From the NCBI GenBank assembly GCA_013335175.1, contig JAAXWC010000014.1:1-35171 (forward strand): a DNA stretch of 35,171 bases, read 5' to 3'. The translations under genes were made by a program, and so were the position numbers. Position 1 is the first letter of the stretch. Every line of letters begins with the position of its first letter. Source of the stretch: Candidatus Roizmanbacteria bacterium (GTDB lineage: Bacteria; Patescibacteriota; Microgenomatia; UBA1406; GWC2-37-13). A model generated the notes under the pieces. It made no database searches. It was given only the letters and a program-made list of their open reading frames with translations, and was not told where the DNA came from. Positions 7,814-14,951 of the stretch are shown here, piece after piece.

Positions 7814-9169
7814 TTATAGTACGCTAATTGAGCCTCGTGGGACTCCCATCGCACAGGTAATATCGTATGTCCCTTTTTTTGAAGGAGTAAATTCATACAC
7901 GAGAGTTTTTCCTTTTTGAAGCATATCCACCTGTTTGGACAGGCCAGGAATGGTAAAACTTCCCATACATCCGGAGCCTTCATCGCGGACATCAACCTCC
8001 ATGCGAACAGGCTGCCCAACATGAACAGTAAAGGTATTTGGTTGAATATCTTTTGCATTCGTGAAGGTTGTTTTGAGAATTTGAGCATTCTTATGCTCTG
8101 CCCCTTGTGTGCTGTTCTGAGTGCGAGAGCTCACCATAAAGCCTTGTTTCAAACCAGTCAGATTGATCCCATTTGAAATATTAAAAATGGCAAGGAAAAC
8201 CACAACAACTCCCGAAAATTTAAAAAAGGTAGTAGCAAAAGAACCCTTCACAAAGGAGGTAAAACCAGCAATGCCAAGGAGTCCTGGTGTTGTTCCGAGA
8301 GCAAAGGTACCCATCGTAACTGCAGCTTGTACGGGATTTCCTGTGCTAATTGCATACAGTTGTACCATCTGAGTAAAACCACACGGAAGAAAAAAGGTCA
8401 GTGCGCCAAGAAGAAACGCGTTTTGATGACTATACTGTTTTGCACTTTGGTTTCGTAACCCGACCAAACGGGAAACGGAGGAGGGGAGTGAGATACTTAT
8501 CGTCGATAACCGTGGAAAAAGCTGCGTTAGCTGTGCGCCAAGCACAAGCATTACCAGACCCACAAGAATAGATAAGAATCCTGTTACCCCTAGCGTAATC
8601 TGAAAGGCCGACCCAATAAGCCCGACCACTGCACCAAACACAACAAACGAAAGGACTCTCCCGAGATTAAAAAATAAGTGAGGTACAAATTTTTGAACGG
8701 TACTCGCTTCTGGATGTTGTTTTGAGTATTTTGCAGAAGCTCCCAGAACCAGTCCTCCCACAAGTGCCGCACAGGTCGAGACCCCGGCAGTGAGTCCGAT
8801 TAAAAATACAACCGGAATACTGGCAAAATTATTTGAACCGACAGAAAAGAACGTGCCTACATTACTTTTTTGAAACAACAAATATCCGACCAAAAGGATA
8901 CAACCCATGAGTGCTATTTCTCCATACGAACGAATAGTTGTTACAAACCACGGCTTTACCTCTTCTGTTCCAAGAGAATATCCTGCGTTTTGAACAGCTT
9001 TTTTGATGGAGGTTTGATTGACAGAAGAAGTACAGAAAAGCTCTGCTGTGCCCGTAGATTGATCTACCGTTACTTCCTGCACCTGAGGAATAGCCAGCAG
9101 TTCATCACTTACCAAAATTTCACAGGCTTTGCAGTGCATACCTTTTATGTGTACGATTTTTTTTTGCAT
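7814..9169 (-). CDS. HMA - TauE/DsbD-like membrane domain - cupredoxin protein
   Basis: This 451-residue protein has three parts. Residues 1-65 are a heavy-metal-associated domain with C13 and C16 in GMHCKAC. Residues about 80-345 form a polytopic membrane domain of the TauE/SafE or DsbD-transmembrane type (LIGLTAGVSTCAALVGGLVLGAS and FLPCGFTQMVQLYA, each with a Cys in a helix). Residues about 365-451 form a cupredoxin-like beta domain with possible metal ligands in GSGCMGSFTIPG and DITCAMGVPRG. The domain order suggests metal capture, membrane passage or electron transfer, and an outward-facing metal-binding domain. Co-transcription with the copper ATPase, 7 bases apart, supports a role in copper handling. 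The transported species is not proven. The start at 9169 is the first ATG before the HMA domain. Confidence 0.88.
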   Translation of the reverse strand: MQKKIVHIKGMHCKACEILVSDELLAIPQVQEVTVDQSTGTAELFCTSSVNQTSIKKAVQNAGYSLGTEEVKPWFVTTIRSYGEIALMGCILLVGYLLFQKSNVGTFFSVGSNNFASIPVVFLIGLTAGVSTCAALVGGLVLGASAKYSKQHPEASTVQKFVPHLFFNLGRVLSFVVFGAVVGLIGSAFQITLGVTGFLSILVGLVMLVLGAQLTQLFPRLSTISISLPSSVSRLVGLRNQSAKQYSHQNAFLLGALTFFLPCGFTQMVQLYAISTGNPVQAAVTMGTFALGTTPGLLGIAGFTSFVKGSFATTFFKFSGVVVVFLAIFNISNGINLTGLKQGFMVSSRTQNSTQGAEHKNAQILKTTFTNAKDIQPNTFTVHVGQPVRMEVDVRDEGSGCMGSFTIPGLSKQVDMLQKGKTLVYEFTPSKKGTYDITCAMGVPRGSISVL

Positions 9170-9196
9170 ATGTTTTTGCGAATACGGGTACTCATT

Positions 9197-9215
9197 TTGT
9201 AATACCTACGTACAA
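9197..9215. promoter_or_regulatory. Dyad TTGTA-N9-TACAA upstream of the copper operon
   Basis: A short inverted repeat sits 28 bases before the first gene of the copper operon and about 14 bases past the stop of the upstream SDR gene. TACA/TGTA half-sites recall copper-repressor operators, but the spacing differs from the known CopY site. This is only a candidate operator, and no regulator gene is nearby. Confidence 0.25.
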
Positions 9216-9228
9216 TTGCATTTTATGT

Positions 9229-9906
9229 TCACTCGCTATACAGCATGCCTACATCTACAAACACCGTATGAGGAAGCGAAAGCATAAATGCCACAGTTTG
9301 TGCGACATTTTTTATATCAAGAGCATCTGCCATATCTTTATGAATGCCAGCCTTCTCAAACAACAGGGTATTCATTTTCCCTGGATAAATTCCAGAAACT
9401 CCAATTCCATAGGGAGCAAGTTCATTGTACAGTGTTTTGGTGAATCCGGTAATTGCCCATTTTGATGCGTTGTAGACTGCTTTTTCTGCTTTTGTATTCA
9501 CTCCTGCCTGAGAAATAACATTTAGAATGGTTCCGGATTGCTGCTGTTTCATGAAAGGGACAACCGCTTTTGTAAGATAAATCGTTCCTAACGTATTTAC
9601 ATCTAAGGTTTGTTTGATACGAGCAGGATCATTGGCTTCTAAAGGCCCTTCTATCCAAATGCCTGCGTTGTTAATGAGGACATCAATCCGTGAATGTTTA
9701 GTGATAATGTTCTGAATTGCCGTCGCTCCCTGTTCATAGTTGGTAACATCACAAACCTCGTAGTCAACACTCAGTTCTTGAGCGGTTTGTTCGAGTTTTT
9801 CTTGGTGAGGTGACAAAATAATTACAGTATTGTTTAAAGCTAATTCTTTAGCAATTTCCCGTCCCAACCCATCGGTCCCACCTGAAATGACAATAACTTT
9901 TTTCAT
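9229..9906 (-). CDS. Short-chain dehydrogenase/reductase (SDR)
   Basis: A 225-residue classical SDR oxidoreductase. The cofactor loop is SGGTDGLGRE near the N-terminus, NNAG lies near residue 80, and the active site is a Ser in VISQAG followed by Y-N-A-S-K, the YxxxK pair. The PGKMNT segment after the active site is typical of the family. It is soluble and predicted to use NAD(P)H; the substrate is unknown. ATG 9906 is preferred to 9930 because it starts directly before the first beta strand and sits just after a strong promoter. The gene points in the same direction as the copper operon but has its own promoter and may read into it. Confidence 0.88.
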   Translation of the reverse strand: MKKVIVISGGTDGLGREIAKELALNNTVIILSPHQEKLEQTAQELSVDYEVCDVTNYEQGATAIQNIITKHSRIDVLINNAGIWIEGPLEANDPARIKQTLDVNTLGTIYLTKAVVPFMKQQQSGTILNVISQAGVNTKAEKAVYNASKWAITGFTKTLYNELAPYGIGVSGIYPGKMNTLLFEKAGIHKDMADALDIKNVAQTVAFMLSLPHTVFVDVGMLYSE

Positions 9907-9916
9907 AATTTTACTC

Positions 9917-9945
9917 ATTATAAATGCCAAAAGGATTCAATACAA
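9917..9945 (-). promoter_or_regulatory. Promoter of the SDR gene
   Basis: On the minus strand: TTGTAT (9940-9945), a 17-base spacer and TATAAT (9917-9922). Ten bases separate the -10 box from ATG 9906, so the leader would be about 3 to 5 bases. Confidence 0.5.
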
Positions 9946-9984
9946 TGCTAAGTATGCTTACCATCGCAGGGAGGATAATTTATA

Positions 9985-10255
9985 CGTCATCCCGGGCCTG
10001 ATCGGGAATATATTTAATTTTCGCCGTCATCCTCGATCTAATCGAGGATCCATTCCTAACCCCCTGCCAGCGCCGCTGGCGCGGTCTCGCACTATGCGAC
10101 GTAGGATAAAAAGAACGGGTGTCTGAGTTCAGGGCTCCCATCCACGCGCAGATCTGGCACTATGCCAATCGAGCATGAATGGGAAAGAACGAATGACAGG
10201 CCTCCGTTCTTTTTGAGATTTATTGCAAAGGTCCTGATTGGGAATGACATGTCAT
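9985..10255 (+). repeat. Intergenic repeat cluster with hairpins
   Basis: The 380 bases between the SDR and Nudix genes hold no gene. They contain a chain of GC-rich dyads: CCCGGGCCTGATCGGG near 9993, the perfect inverted repeat ATCCTCGATCTAATCGAGGAT near 10030, and CAGCGCCGCTGGCG near 10070. The segment about 10165-10220 resembles part of the composite repeat at about 670-715. It ends in GGGAATGACATGTCATT. These look like non-autonomous repeat modules. Confidence 0.55.
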
Positions 10256-10287
10256 TTCGTTTTTACCAATTTGCTACTATATAGTAT

Positions 10288-10657
10288 ATGAATAAACAAA
10301 TAACCGTTATTGTCGGATGTCTCATCCATGAAGGGAAGGTGCTCTTGATTCAGCGGAACGAAAAAGAGTGCCCCGAAGCGCATTTAAAGTGGGAATTACC
10401 GGGAGGAAAAATTGATTTTGGTGAGACTCCAGAAGAAGCTCTCGTGCGAGAGTTTTTGGAAGAAACAGGAAGATTAGTCCGCGTTGTGAATCTCCTTCCC
10501 GAGGTACGAACTATTTATTGGGATTACGAGTGGGGGAGACAACAAACCTGAAAAACAAGATCATCATGTGGAACAAATCGCTTGGGTCCCTCTTGCAGAA
10601 TGCCAACATATTCCGATGCTCCCCGGGACCAAACGTTTTATCAACCTCGGGGGTTGA
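10288..10657 (+). pseudogene. Nudix hydrolase, frameshifted in a G5 tract
   Basis: The first frame (10288-10551) encodes 87 residues with a complete Nudix box: G-K-I-D-F-G-E-T-P-E-E-A-L-V-R-E-F-L-E-E-T-G, the GX5EX7REUXEEXGU pattern that binds metal and cleaves nucleoside diphosphate derivatives. It stops early in GRQQT. The missing C-terminus is one frame away: NKPEKQDHHVEQIAWVPL, ending FINLGG and a TGA at 10655. Removing one G from the run at 10532-10536 gives a continuous protein of about 122 residues, the usual size. The last codons fall inside a 17-base palindromic repeat. A TACTAT box at 10275-10280 lies 7 bases before the ATG. Either the gene is mutated or the run was miscalled. Confidence 0.75.
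10560..10624 (+). repeat. 65-base direct repeat, copy 1 (Nudix 3' part)
   Basis: This segment encodes HHVEQIAWVPLAECQHIPM and recurs at 12069-12133 with one substitution by my alignment. The two copies bracket the orphan gene at 10738-12030. Confidence 0.9.
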
Positions 10658-10658
10658 T
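10640..10658. repeat. Palindromic repeat copy 1
   Basis: The core TCAACCTCGGGGGTTGA (10641-10657) is an inverted repeat with 6- to 7-base arms. Its reverse complement is identical to the core at 25480-25496 and differs by one base from the core at 12223-12239. Here it forms the last codons and stop of the Nudix gene. It is not followed by a T run in this orientation. Confidence 0.8.
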
Positions 10659-10660
10659 TA

Positions 10661-10678
10661 TAGCCTTATAAAAGGCTA
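10661..10678. other. Small hairpin after the Nudix gene
   Basis: TAGCCTT and AAGGCTA form a perfect 7-base stem with the loop ATAA, three bases after the palindromic repeat. The following bases are A-rich, not T-rich, so it is a weak terminator candidate. Confidence 0.3.
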
Positions 10679-10702
10679 AAATTAAAAATAATCATGATTC
10701 TC

Positions 10703-10731
10703 TTCACAAAAGTCTATGAATAGACTATCAT
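10703..10731 (+). promoter_or_regulatory. Promoter with a dyad in the spacer, before the orphan anchored protein
   Basis: TTCACA (10703-10708), a 17-base spacer and TATCAT (10726-10731). The spacer is filled by the perfect inverted repeat AGTCTA-TGAA-TAGACT (10711-10726), a good position for a repressor. The predicted transcript starts at or next to the GTG at 10738. Confidence 0.4.
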
Positions 10732-10737
10732 GAATAC

Positions 10738-12030
10738 GTGAATATTTTTTCGCGAGAAATGAAATCTTTAGGAAATACTCCGGTTGATGTGTTGAAACGA
10801 TATCAAAAACTACTTTTTCTGCTCACAATAATAGTCCTACTCGTTGCAGTGATTATTATATCTTTGACTCTTCCCATGTATTTTTTTCATGCAAAACCAC
10901 AACCCTCTGGAATAACTCCAAGTCCCACACCGTATCAAAATCTAGTTATAAAAAAAGCAAGCCCCGCGGGCGATGAAGTTATATATTCACGAAACCTGGA
11001 AACAGAGCACCATATCATTTTATGGGGTCATTATCTTTTTTTTGATGCGTTTCAGCCTGGTCAGGAAATCGATACCGTGTATCGGTATAATCTTACTACG
11101 GGAAAAAAAGACGCTGTATATACCGTTGACTCGAACAAAACGCACCAACGGTCCGTAACCAATATGCAGCTTTTTGAAAATTCGCTTTTTTTCACCACCA
11201 GCGGGTATCTCGCCGGATCGGATATTTTTTGGCTTGCAACTCCCGAAGCCTCTATTCAGAAACTGAACTATTCCGAAAAATATGGCTTAGGAAAAATTAT
11301 CTATGATCAAATTCATAATCGCTACTGGCTCACGGGGGGAGAAGGGGATTCCTGTTGGGGGACCGAAAACTTTGCCCTGTTAGATATGAAATCAAAGCGC
11401 GTTACTCCAGTAATTACCACCTCTGAGGGATGCTCAAGTGGCGAAAGTTTTGTTGCACTCGATAATCAAGATCGAATGCTCGTTTCTTACCACCAAACAA
11501 AAGAAGGGGCGCTGTCACCGAACGAACAAGTGTTTCTGAGCCTTGTAGCAATTCCCATTGCTTCCCCTTCACACAAATACACACTCCTTGATAAAGTAAG
11601 CATGCCAAAGCAAACTTATGCGATAAAATACTCATCGGAAGGTGGTCAACTTGCACTGGCGGGTGAGACAGGGCTTTATATATATCATCTCGATTCAGGA
11701 CAATTGAACAAAATACTGGAGTTTACCGAGGATATGAAAAAGAATCTTATCGAATATGGCCTTTCACATTGGATTCAAAATACTATTTGTTTTTCCGGAT
11801 TTTTATCCTCAAATGGCGAAAAATATAATTACGAAATCAACCTCCAGAAAAAAACAATAAAAGAAGGTAACAGCTATTGCAATACAAACCAAGAGCATGA
11901 AATTCGCTCAATTTTTGAAGAAGACATGTATAGCGAACAAGAATTTTACAAAGAGAGAGACAATCTCATATCGAAACTGAAATCTACCCTTCCTTCGCTG
12001 TACCAAATAACTACGCAAAGCAGCCGCTAG
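10738..12030 (+). CDS. Membrane-anchored protein of unknown function
   Basis: I do not recognise this 430-residue protein. A basic N-terminus of about 24 residues is followed by one strong hydrophobic segment (residues about 25-52, LLFLLTIIVLLVAVIIISLTL). A Pro/Ser/Thr-rich linker (PQPSGITPSPTP) follows, then about 350 residues outside the membrane. The outer part has repeated strand-like blocks with aromatic and Gly-Asp turns (YRYNLTTGKKDAVYTVD, LLDMKSKRVTPVITT, GLYIYHLDSGQLNKILEF), which suggests a beta-propeller-like fold, but no repeat is clear enough to name. The topology predicts a cell-surface or periplasm-facing domain. GTG 10738 matches the predicted transcript start; ATG 10759 is the alternative. 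The gene lies between two copies of a Nudix 3' sequence, as if inserted or trapped in a duplication. Confidence 0.7.
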   Translation: MNIFSREMKSLGNTPVDVLKRYQKLLFLLTIIVLLVAVIIISLTLPMYFFHAKPQPSGITPSPTPYQNLVIKKASPAGDEVIYSRNLETEHHIILWGHYLFFDAFQPGQEIDTVYRYNLTTGKKDAVYTVDSNKTHQRSVTNMQLFENSLFFTTSGYLAGSDIFWLATPEASIQKLNYSEKYGLGKIIYDQIHNRYWLTGGEGDSCWGTENFALLDMKSKRVTPVITTSEGCSSGESFVALDNQDRMLVSYHQTKEGALSPNEQVFLSLVAIPIASPSHKYTLLDKVSMPKQTYAIKYSSEGGQLALAGETGLYIYHLDSGQLNKILEFTEDMKKNLIEYGLSHWIQNTICFSGFLSSNGEKYNYEINLQKKTIKEGNSYCNTNQEHEIRSIFEEDMYSEQEFYKERDNLISKLKSTLPSLYQITTQSSR

Positions 12031-12068
12031 TAGTATCAGTCTCGAAATCTGCTGCGAATTGACGCAAA

Positions 12069-12174
12069 ATCATCATGTGGAACAAATCGCTTGGGTCCCC
12101 CTTGCAGAATGCCAACATATTCCGATGCTCCCCTGAACTGGCCGTTTTAAAGAACTCGGACATTCCAAAAAATA
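12069..12174 (+). pseudogene. Remnant of a second Nudix gene, C-terminal part only
   Basis: The first 65 bases match the 3' part of the upstream Nudix gene. The translation is HHVEQIAWVPLAECQHIPMLP, then a TGA where the other copy has a Gly codon, then TGRFKELGHSKK and TAA. The part after the TGA still follows the Nudix pattern (TKRF against TGRF), so it is a diverged paralogous end and not a simple copy. No Nudix box is present upstream, so nothing functional is encoded. Confidence 0.7.
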
Positions 12175-12220
12175 AAACCGTTTTAAATATAAAATTAAAT
12201 TTGGACCTTTATGTCGAGAT

Positions 12221-12241
12221 AATCAACTCCCGAGGTTGATT
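12221..12241. repeat. Palindromic repeat copy 2
   Basis: AATCAAC and GTTGATT are paired around TCCCGAG. The core differs by one base from the copy at 25480 and from the reverse complement of the copy at 10641. It lies between the Nudix remnant and a convergent small frame. A TTTAATTT stretch follows on the plus strand, so it could act as a terminator here. Confidence 0.75.
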
Positions 12242-12519
12242 TAATTTAGCACTTTTAAAGTGAAAATCACTGAGTACGACGAAACAAAGCAATTATTAAT
12301 TTTCTTGATCAACATCATCTTCTTCGTATCTATCTTCATGATAGTTTGGACGAGACAACGAATAAGGGATAACAGGATCATGTATGTGCATATAGTGAGT
12401 GGATGAACTACTACATCAATTAATTTTTCTATAAATTGAACCTTCATTTCGCGCATTGTTGCTTCTAACAGTTTCCAGTCACTCGTTTTGAATGTGTTTA
12501 GTGCATCTTCTCCTCTCAT
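12241..12519 (-). CDS. Small hypothetical protein, possible membrane segment
   Basis: A 92-residue frame from ATG 12519. The first 30 residues are polar and helical (NTFKTSDWKLLEATMREMK), followed by a hydrophobic stretch VVVHPLTICTYMILLSLIRCL that could cross the membrane once, and a lysine-rich tail. A TATAAT on this strand (12544-12549) lies 24 bases before the ATG. No family is recognised. It is divergent from the orphan at 12630. It may be real, but the size and lack of homology leave doubt. Confidence 0.4.
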   Translation of the reverse strand: MRGEDALNTFKTSDWKLLEATMREMKVQFIEKLIDVVVHPLTICTYMILLSLIRCLVQTIMKIDTKKMMLIKKINNCFVSSYSVIFTLKVLN

Positions 12520-12629
12520 GGTAAAAACATGAGGATTAGCTTCATTATACTATAGGTAATATCATGGTTAGCATATACCCTATTTATTCATCAAACATAG
12601 GAAAATGTTATAATATAATATAGGATATT

Positions 12630-13823
12630 ATGTTGGAAGCTGATGATGCTTGGAAGAGAACACAATTCAATCGTAATAGAGTCCCGACAGGAGAGAATGG
12701 GGGTCGGGATAAGACCTATTCGGATGGATCAAATAAGAGATACTTCTATCCTGATGAAGCTTACTTATGTGGGGTGAAGGCTCATCCCAGCAGTAATATG
12801 AGTATATTCGCTCCACTGTGGCCAAGTACAAGTGGAGTCCGAAAAAATGAATTGAGTGTGAGTTGTAATAAAAATGATAGTGAAGTGATCGATCTCCGAT
12901 ATGATGGGCAGACGGGCAGACTTACATCAGGGATATTCGAGCTTGAAAGTTCACGGGTGAGTGAGTCGGACAAGTTATCGCCCTTAAATATAAAAAGAAA
13001 GTTTTCGAAATTGCTTGATCTCGTCGCCTCGGCACCAGTTTTGTTTGAAGACACAGATAGGGCTGTTGAGAGCACAAAGGAGGTGAGTGCAAGTACGTCA
13101 ACGAGCAGAATAAGCGCAGAGTATCTGGCCCCATTAGTAGTTGATGTATTACTCCAATTTTCGCCCGGAAGTGAGAAGAATCTGGATCAATTGAAAAAAA
13201 GACTGGGTCAAGTATATTTTTATGAGGAACTATCTCACTTGCTTCAGGGCACCGCAGCAAGCAAATTATTGTTGGCAGGATACCAAAATAGTGAGACGAT
13301 AGATGATCCTACAGAGTTGAAACTAAGAATAAGAAAATTATTGGAGGTCGACGGCGAAGATGCTTCTGCGGATGACACTCTCAGAGAGCGCGCGTATCAG
13401 CTGCATAATGCGATCAATAACGCGCTTCACACCGGTTTTAGCCGTGTCGATCCTGATCATGTTGATAAACACATGAAAAGTGGCCACTCATATGTCTCAC
13501 TAGAATTGTCTTGGCGTGATGATGGTGCGATCAAATATCGGCTAATCGAATCGGGAAACGAAGCAAGTGAAGAGAAAGCTAATCCATGGCACGATGTCGA
13601 GGGCGATAAGATCATTCTCAAAGCGGGTGAAACACATGCAAGCATATTTGCTCACGAAAATGCTTTAGGGGTGAGGGTTTTTACTACTGAAGATAGGATA
13701 TGTTATATAATGTTGTTTCCCTGTCAGATTGAGGTGAAAAATGTACTGCAAGATCTTGCCGATCCGCAGATACCCCCCTCTAAAATCAGCAACAAAACAG
13801 GATGGCATTTTATGTGGACATAG
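12630..13823 (+). CDS. Orphan soluble protein of unknown function
   Basis: I do not recognise this 397-residue frame. It has no signal peptide or membrane segment. The N-terminal 110 residues are polar and probably partly disordered. The middle (residues about 165-270) looks helical, with RISAEYLAPLVVDVLLQF and TELKLRIRKLLEVDGEDAS. The C-terminal third has alternating strands (YVSLELSWRDDGAIKYRLIES, HDVEGDKIILKAGETHASI). Codon choice leans to AGA/AGG arginine and GAT more than in the metabolic genes, which fits recent acquisition. Two overlapping TATAAT boxes lie at 12609-12614 and 12614-12619, the second 10 bases before the ATG. The neighbours are also orphans or broken genes. From 13824 to 14010 I see nothing. 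Confidence 0.65.
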   Translation: MLEADDAWKRTQFNRNRVPTGENGGRDKTYSDGSNKRYFYPDEAYLCGVKAHPSSNMSIFAPLWPSTSGVRKNELSVSCNKNDSEVIDLRYDGQTGRLTSGIFELESSRVSESDKLSPLNIKRKFSKLLDLVASAPVLFEDTDRAVESTKEVSASTSTSRISAEYLAPLVVDVLLQFSPGSEKNLDQLKKRLGQVYFYEELSHLLQGTAASKLLLAGYQNSETIDDPTELKLRIRKLLEVDGEDASADDTLRERAYQLHNAINNALHTGFSRVDPDHVDKHMKSGHSYVSLELSWRDDGAIKYRLIESGNEASEEKANPWHDVEGDKIILKAGETHASIFAHENALGVRVFTTEDRICYIMLFPCQIEVKNVLQDLADPQIPPSKISNKTGWHFMWT

Positions 13824-14010
13824 TTTCTCTTTCATATACCTGTTTTCTACTCACGGTGATGGTACTCTTGACTTTATGGAAAATGCCAAGCACCCAACCC
13901 CCCATAAATATGCTCTCTTGAGCGTGTATGATTAAACTGGTTAGGAGAGAACAAGATAAAAAACGAGTAAAAACTACATAAGAATTACTATGAAAATATA
14001 TGAGAGATAC

Positions 14011-14859
14011 CTAAAACGGGAGAAGTCTCCGAAACCAGGAACGCTCTCTTTTCTTTTGCGAAATAAGAGCTTTAATCTGCGGGATAAGTTCTTCTGTTAC
14101 TCGTTCGCCCTCCTGTATAAGATTCATAATTTTTTCCTTGCTGAAAAAATAATCCCAGCCTAAATATCCTACATAAGCCACTTGAGGTGCAATCACAACT
14201 CCCGCATTTTTACTCGATTTAAGGGCGAGTTGGTGGCGCAAAATATAAATTGCATGCATAGGAACGGAGGACAAAGAGGGGATTTCTCTCACCATCTCAT
14301 TCTCTAAATACACGGTGTCCAAATTAACTGCGATAACGATGTCTGCTCCCATTTTTTTTACCACCTCTACCGGTACCGGATTCGATAAACCGCCATCTGC
14401 AAGCACCCGTTCTCCATCTGCAACCGGTTGAAGAAAGGGAGGCACTGCAATACTTGCACGAATTGCTTTTACCAAATCTCCATCGTAAAAAACTACTTCT
14501 TCTGCGGTGTGGTAGTCGGTTGCTACTACGGCAAATGGAATTTTACTTGTCGAGAAGGAAACCTCTCCGAGCAGCTCTGAAATTTCCGCTTCAAGTTTAT
14601 TTCCCTTCATAAGACCACCCTTTAAGGTAAAATCTACAAAACTTATCATTTTTCGTTCACTAAATGAAAGCGCAATTTCTTGGAGGCGATTCCCGTTTAG
14701 ATCCTGTGCATACGAAGCGGCAACTACCGCACCAATACTCGAACCGGCAACAATATCAATAGGAATTTTGTACTTTTCTAGTGTTTTTATCACGCCAATA
14801 TGGGCAATCCCACGCGCTCCACCACTTCCGAGCGCAAGACCAATTTTTGGATACTTCAT
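14011..14859 (-). CDS. Patatin-like phospholipase family protein
   Basis: A 282-residue patatin-fold serine hydrolase of the bacterial RssA/NTE-like group. The oxyanion loop is GSGGARG (residues 11-17), the nucleophile is S41 in G-S-S-I-G (GXSXG), and the catalytic Asp is D155 in A-D-G-G-L-S-N-P-V-P. All dyad elements are present, so it should hydrolyse acyl esters, probably phospholipids, at the inner face of the membrane. The C-terminus ends in a basic stretch, KKRERSWFRRLLPF, which could bind membrane. ATG 14859 is chosen over 14868 because a TACGAT box lies 7 bases before it. The gene is divergent from the Nudix-like gene at 14952. Confidence 0.9.
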   Translation of the reverse strand: MKYPKIGLALGSGGARGIAHIGVIKTLEKYKIPIDIVAGSSIGAVVAASYAQDLNGNRLQEIALSFSERKMISFVDFTLKGGLMKGNKLEAEISELLGEVSFSTSKIPFAVVATDYHTAEEVVFYDGDLVKAIRASIAVPPFLQPVADGERVLADGGLSNPVPVEVVKKMGADIVIAVNLDTVYLENEMVREIPSLSSVPMHAIYILRHQLALKSSKNAGVVIAPQVAYVGYLGWDYFFSKEKIMNLIQEGERVTEELIPQIKALISQKKRERSWFRRLLPF

Positions 14860-14915
14860 GATAATCATTATCGTATTTTTAGCCTACCAATGCAATAGGA
14901 GATACTAAAATATTC

Positions 14916-14944
14916 TTAAAAAGTGCGAAACTCCATGGTATACT
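14916..14944 (+). promoter_or_regulatory. Promoter of the Nudix-like gene
   Basis: TTAAAA (14916-14921), a 17-base spacer and TATACT (14939-14944). Seven bases separate the -10 box from ATG 14952, so a leaderless mRNA is predicted. Confidence 0.5.
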
Positions 14945-14951
14945 ACACGCC

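Noticed and set aside
9985-10255. CRISPR-like array
   Set aside because: The dyads differ from each other and there is no regular repeat-spacer pattern.
10640-10678. Strong intrinsic terminator after the Nudix gene
   Set aside because: Two hairpins are present but neither is followed by a T run on the plus strand.
12128-12140. UGA read as glycine (alternative code): TGA stands where the other Nudix copy has a Gly codon
   Set aside because: HyfB, HyfF, the thiolase and the DUF35 gene all end at TGA in ATGA overlaps with the next start, and the histidine kinase ends at TGA, so UGA is a stop. The Nudix copy is a remnant.
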